Shown piece by piece: positions 62,849 to 64,000 of a stretch of DNA of 64,000 nucleotides; the first letter of the stretch is position 1, and each line of letters begins with the position of its first letter. The stretch covers positions 26,304,001 to 26,368,000 of the forward strand of contig NC_133024.1 of the NCBI RefSeq assembly GCF_048771995.1. Reading direction: 5' to 3'. Source of the DNA: Taeniopygia guttata. Taxonomy: Eukaryota; Chordata; Aves; Passeriformes; Estrildidae. The notes under the pieces were generated by a model. That model did no database searches, was not told where the DNA came from, and saw only the letters and a program-made list of their open reading frames with translations. Position numbers and translations under genes: made by a program.

Positions 62849-64000
62849 TGTGAAAAATGCATATTAAATGATTGGTTCTTCACAAATATTAAATTGAATA
62901 CTTATATGTATTCTGTTAAAGTGACTACTTACATGTGTTACGTGTTATGTTGTGTTATTTTGTAGTACTGTATTAATCCTTTTAAAGTAGTGTGTTAAAT
63001 ATAGTTTTAGGTTATAACATAATGTTGAAATAGAAACTGTGAAAAACGCTAATTACTTGGTTTTAAAATTTTTTAAAATTTAATAATATTAAAATGGTTA
63101 TAAAAATAATAATACATTTAGAGTAATAAAGTTTAGAGTTAGGATAGTTATAAGACAATAAAAAGCAAAGAATTATGGACGTTTGAATGTTCTCGGACAC
63201 TAAGTTACAAAAAGTATGACTTGTGAACAAAGGAATCACCCTTAATACACTTGTTGCATATTTATGTATCTTTTATGGTTATGCATACATTTTATTTAAA
63301 ACAATAAACTGTTTGTTGCATGTCAACTGTTCTTTTAATTCCTATAGCATCTTTGAGTTTGAGCAAGGCTTGAAGAAATTAGGTTCTTCTGATAAGAAGC
63401 TATAAATTCCTCTCCTTTGGAAGATTTAGGTGTTCTTCGAAGCGAGTATTTCATTCTTAAAAAAAGCTTCTTCTACATATATAGTCTCTATTTTAGCATT
63501 ATGTTGGAACTTAAAACTATATTTTACATACTACTTAAGAGAATTAATACAGCATAACTTTTTAAGATTATACATATAATATTCATTGTAATATTTGCGA
63601 AAAGCTAATCATAAAATATACATTTTTCACAGAAACTATGCAATGTAAGATATTTTTCTAACTAGCTAAATAAAGGGATGAGATAATAAAGAAATTCTTC
63701 ACACAGAGATAACAGCAACAAGACACCTAAAGAGTTACAGCCTCCTTATTGGAAAAGGCAAACATTCTTCCACCTCCTCTCAGTCTTTAAGGAGCCACCA
63801 GGATTAAGGGGAAGAAGTTGGCAATAACCAGAGAACATCCTTTGTTTGAAAAGAATTTTATGCATCGTGTATGAGATATATGAATATGGAACTGGCTACT
63901 GCTTTTAAGGGTTAATCCTTTGTTAGCATGTGTGCTTTCAGGGCTTAATTGGCCTATGACAGGACTGTCCATATTTTTTTTTTTTATTGTCCTAACTATG
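62849..64000 (+). mobile_element. ERVL-like LTR (outer), runs off the window
   Basis: Begins TGTGAAAAATGCATATTAAA at 62849 directly after a CR1 fragment. It continues to 63037, is interrupted by a second LTR (63038-63632) plus a 5-base target duplication, and resumes at 63633 or 63638 through AATGTAAGATATTTTT and GGGTTAATCCTTTGTTA segments to the window end. The visible LTR sequence without the insert is about 550 bases; by comparison with the inner copy it should end about 40 bases past 64,000. I recall a very similar LTR as common in songbird genomes, but cannot name it with certainty. Whether it is solo or one end of a provirus cannot be seen here. No gag, pol or env sequence is visible. 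Fossil, moderately old. Confidence 0.7.
63038..63632 (-). mobile_element. Second LTR of the same family, inserted in reverse
   Basis: Read on the minus strand, this 595-base block starts TGTGAAAAATGTATATTTTA, parallels the outer LTR through TATATGTAT, TAAAATATAGTTTTA, AACATAATG and later TTATTGTC segments, and ends in TTTTTCACA. Its ends form a 9-base terminal inverted repeat (TGTGAAAAA / TTTTTCACA). It is flanked by GAAAC at 63033-63037 and 63633-63637, a 5-bp target-site duplication as expected for ERVL-type integration. It looks like a complete solo LTR without internal sequence. Divergence from the outer copy is by eye about one base in five to six over the first 60 bases. Confidence 0.8.

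Overview
This is nuclear DNA of a vertebrate, most likely a bird and possibly a songbird. It carries three intron-containing, GT-AG spliced genes with vertebrate orthologues, three CpG-island promoters, CR1 LINE copies of avian/reptilian type and, at the right edge, ERVL-like LTRs that resemble a songbird family as I remember it. Genes are compact. I find no bacterial features, no CRISPR array and no undescribed multi-gene system. The points of interest are regulatory, structural and repeat-related.

Layout. 1-3,621: intronic-looking DNA, probably USF3 intron 1 (minus strand) by synteny. 3,100-4,330: CpG-island promoter with a five-fold CCAAT array and a probable USF3 non-coding first exon on the minus strand. 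4,330-7,370: intergenic, nothing coding. 7,370-28,000: NAA50 on the minus strand, five coding exons joining to a complete 170-residue protein. 27,980-28,522: head-to-head NAA50/ATP6V1A promoter in a CpG island, with a perfect CLEAR (TFEB) palindrome, an NRF1 site and ETS sites. 28,400-58,955: ATP6V1A on the plus strand, a non-coding first exon plus fourteen coding exons joining in frame to 617 residues. 59,200-62,544: DUSP12 on the minus strand, six coding exons joining in frame to 315 residues, convergent with ATP6V1A, starting from a third CpG island. 62,757-64,000: a CR1 tail interrupted by an ERVL-like LTR, which itself carries a second LTR of the same family inserted in reverse.

The genes are housekeeping genes and not one pathway. 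NAA50 is an N-terminal acetyltransferase associated with the ribosome-bound NatA complex. ATP6V1A is the catalytic subunit of the vacuolar proton pump. DUSP12 is a zinc-binding dual-specificity phosphatase linked to ribosome maturation in yeast. USF3-NAA50-ATP6V1A matches human 3q13, but the next gene here is DUSP12 (human 1q23) where human has GRAMD1C.

All gene models were read by eye from splice signals and remembered human proteins. UTR ends, transcription starts and repeat borders are approximate.
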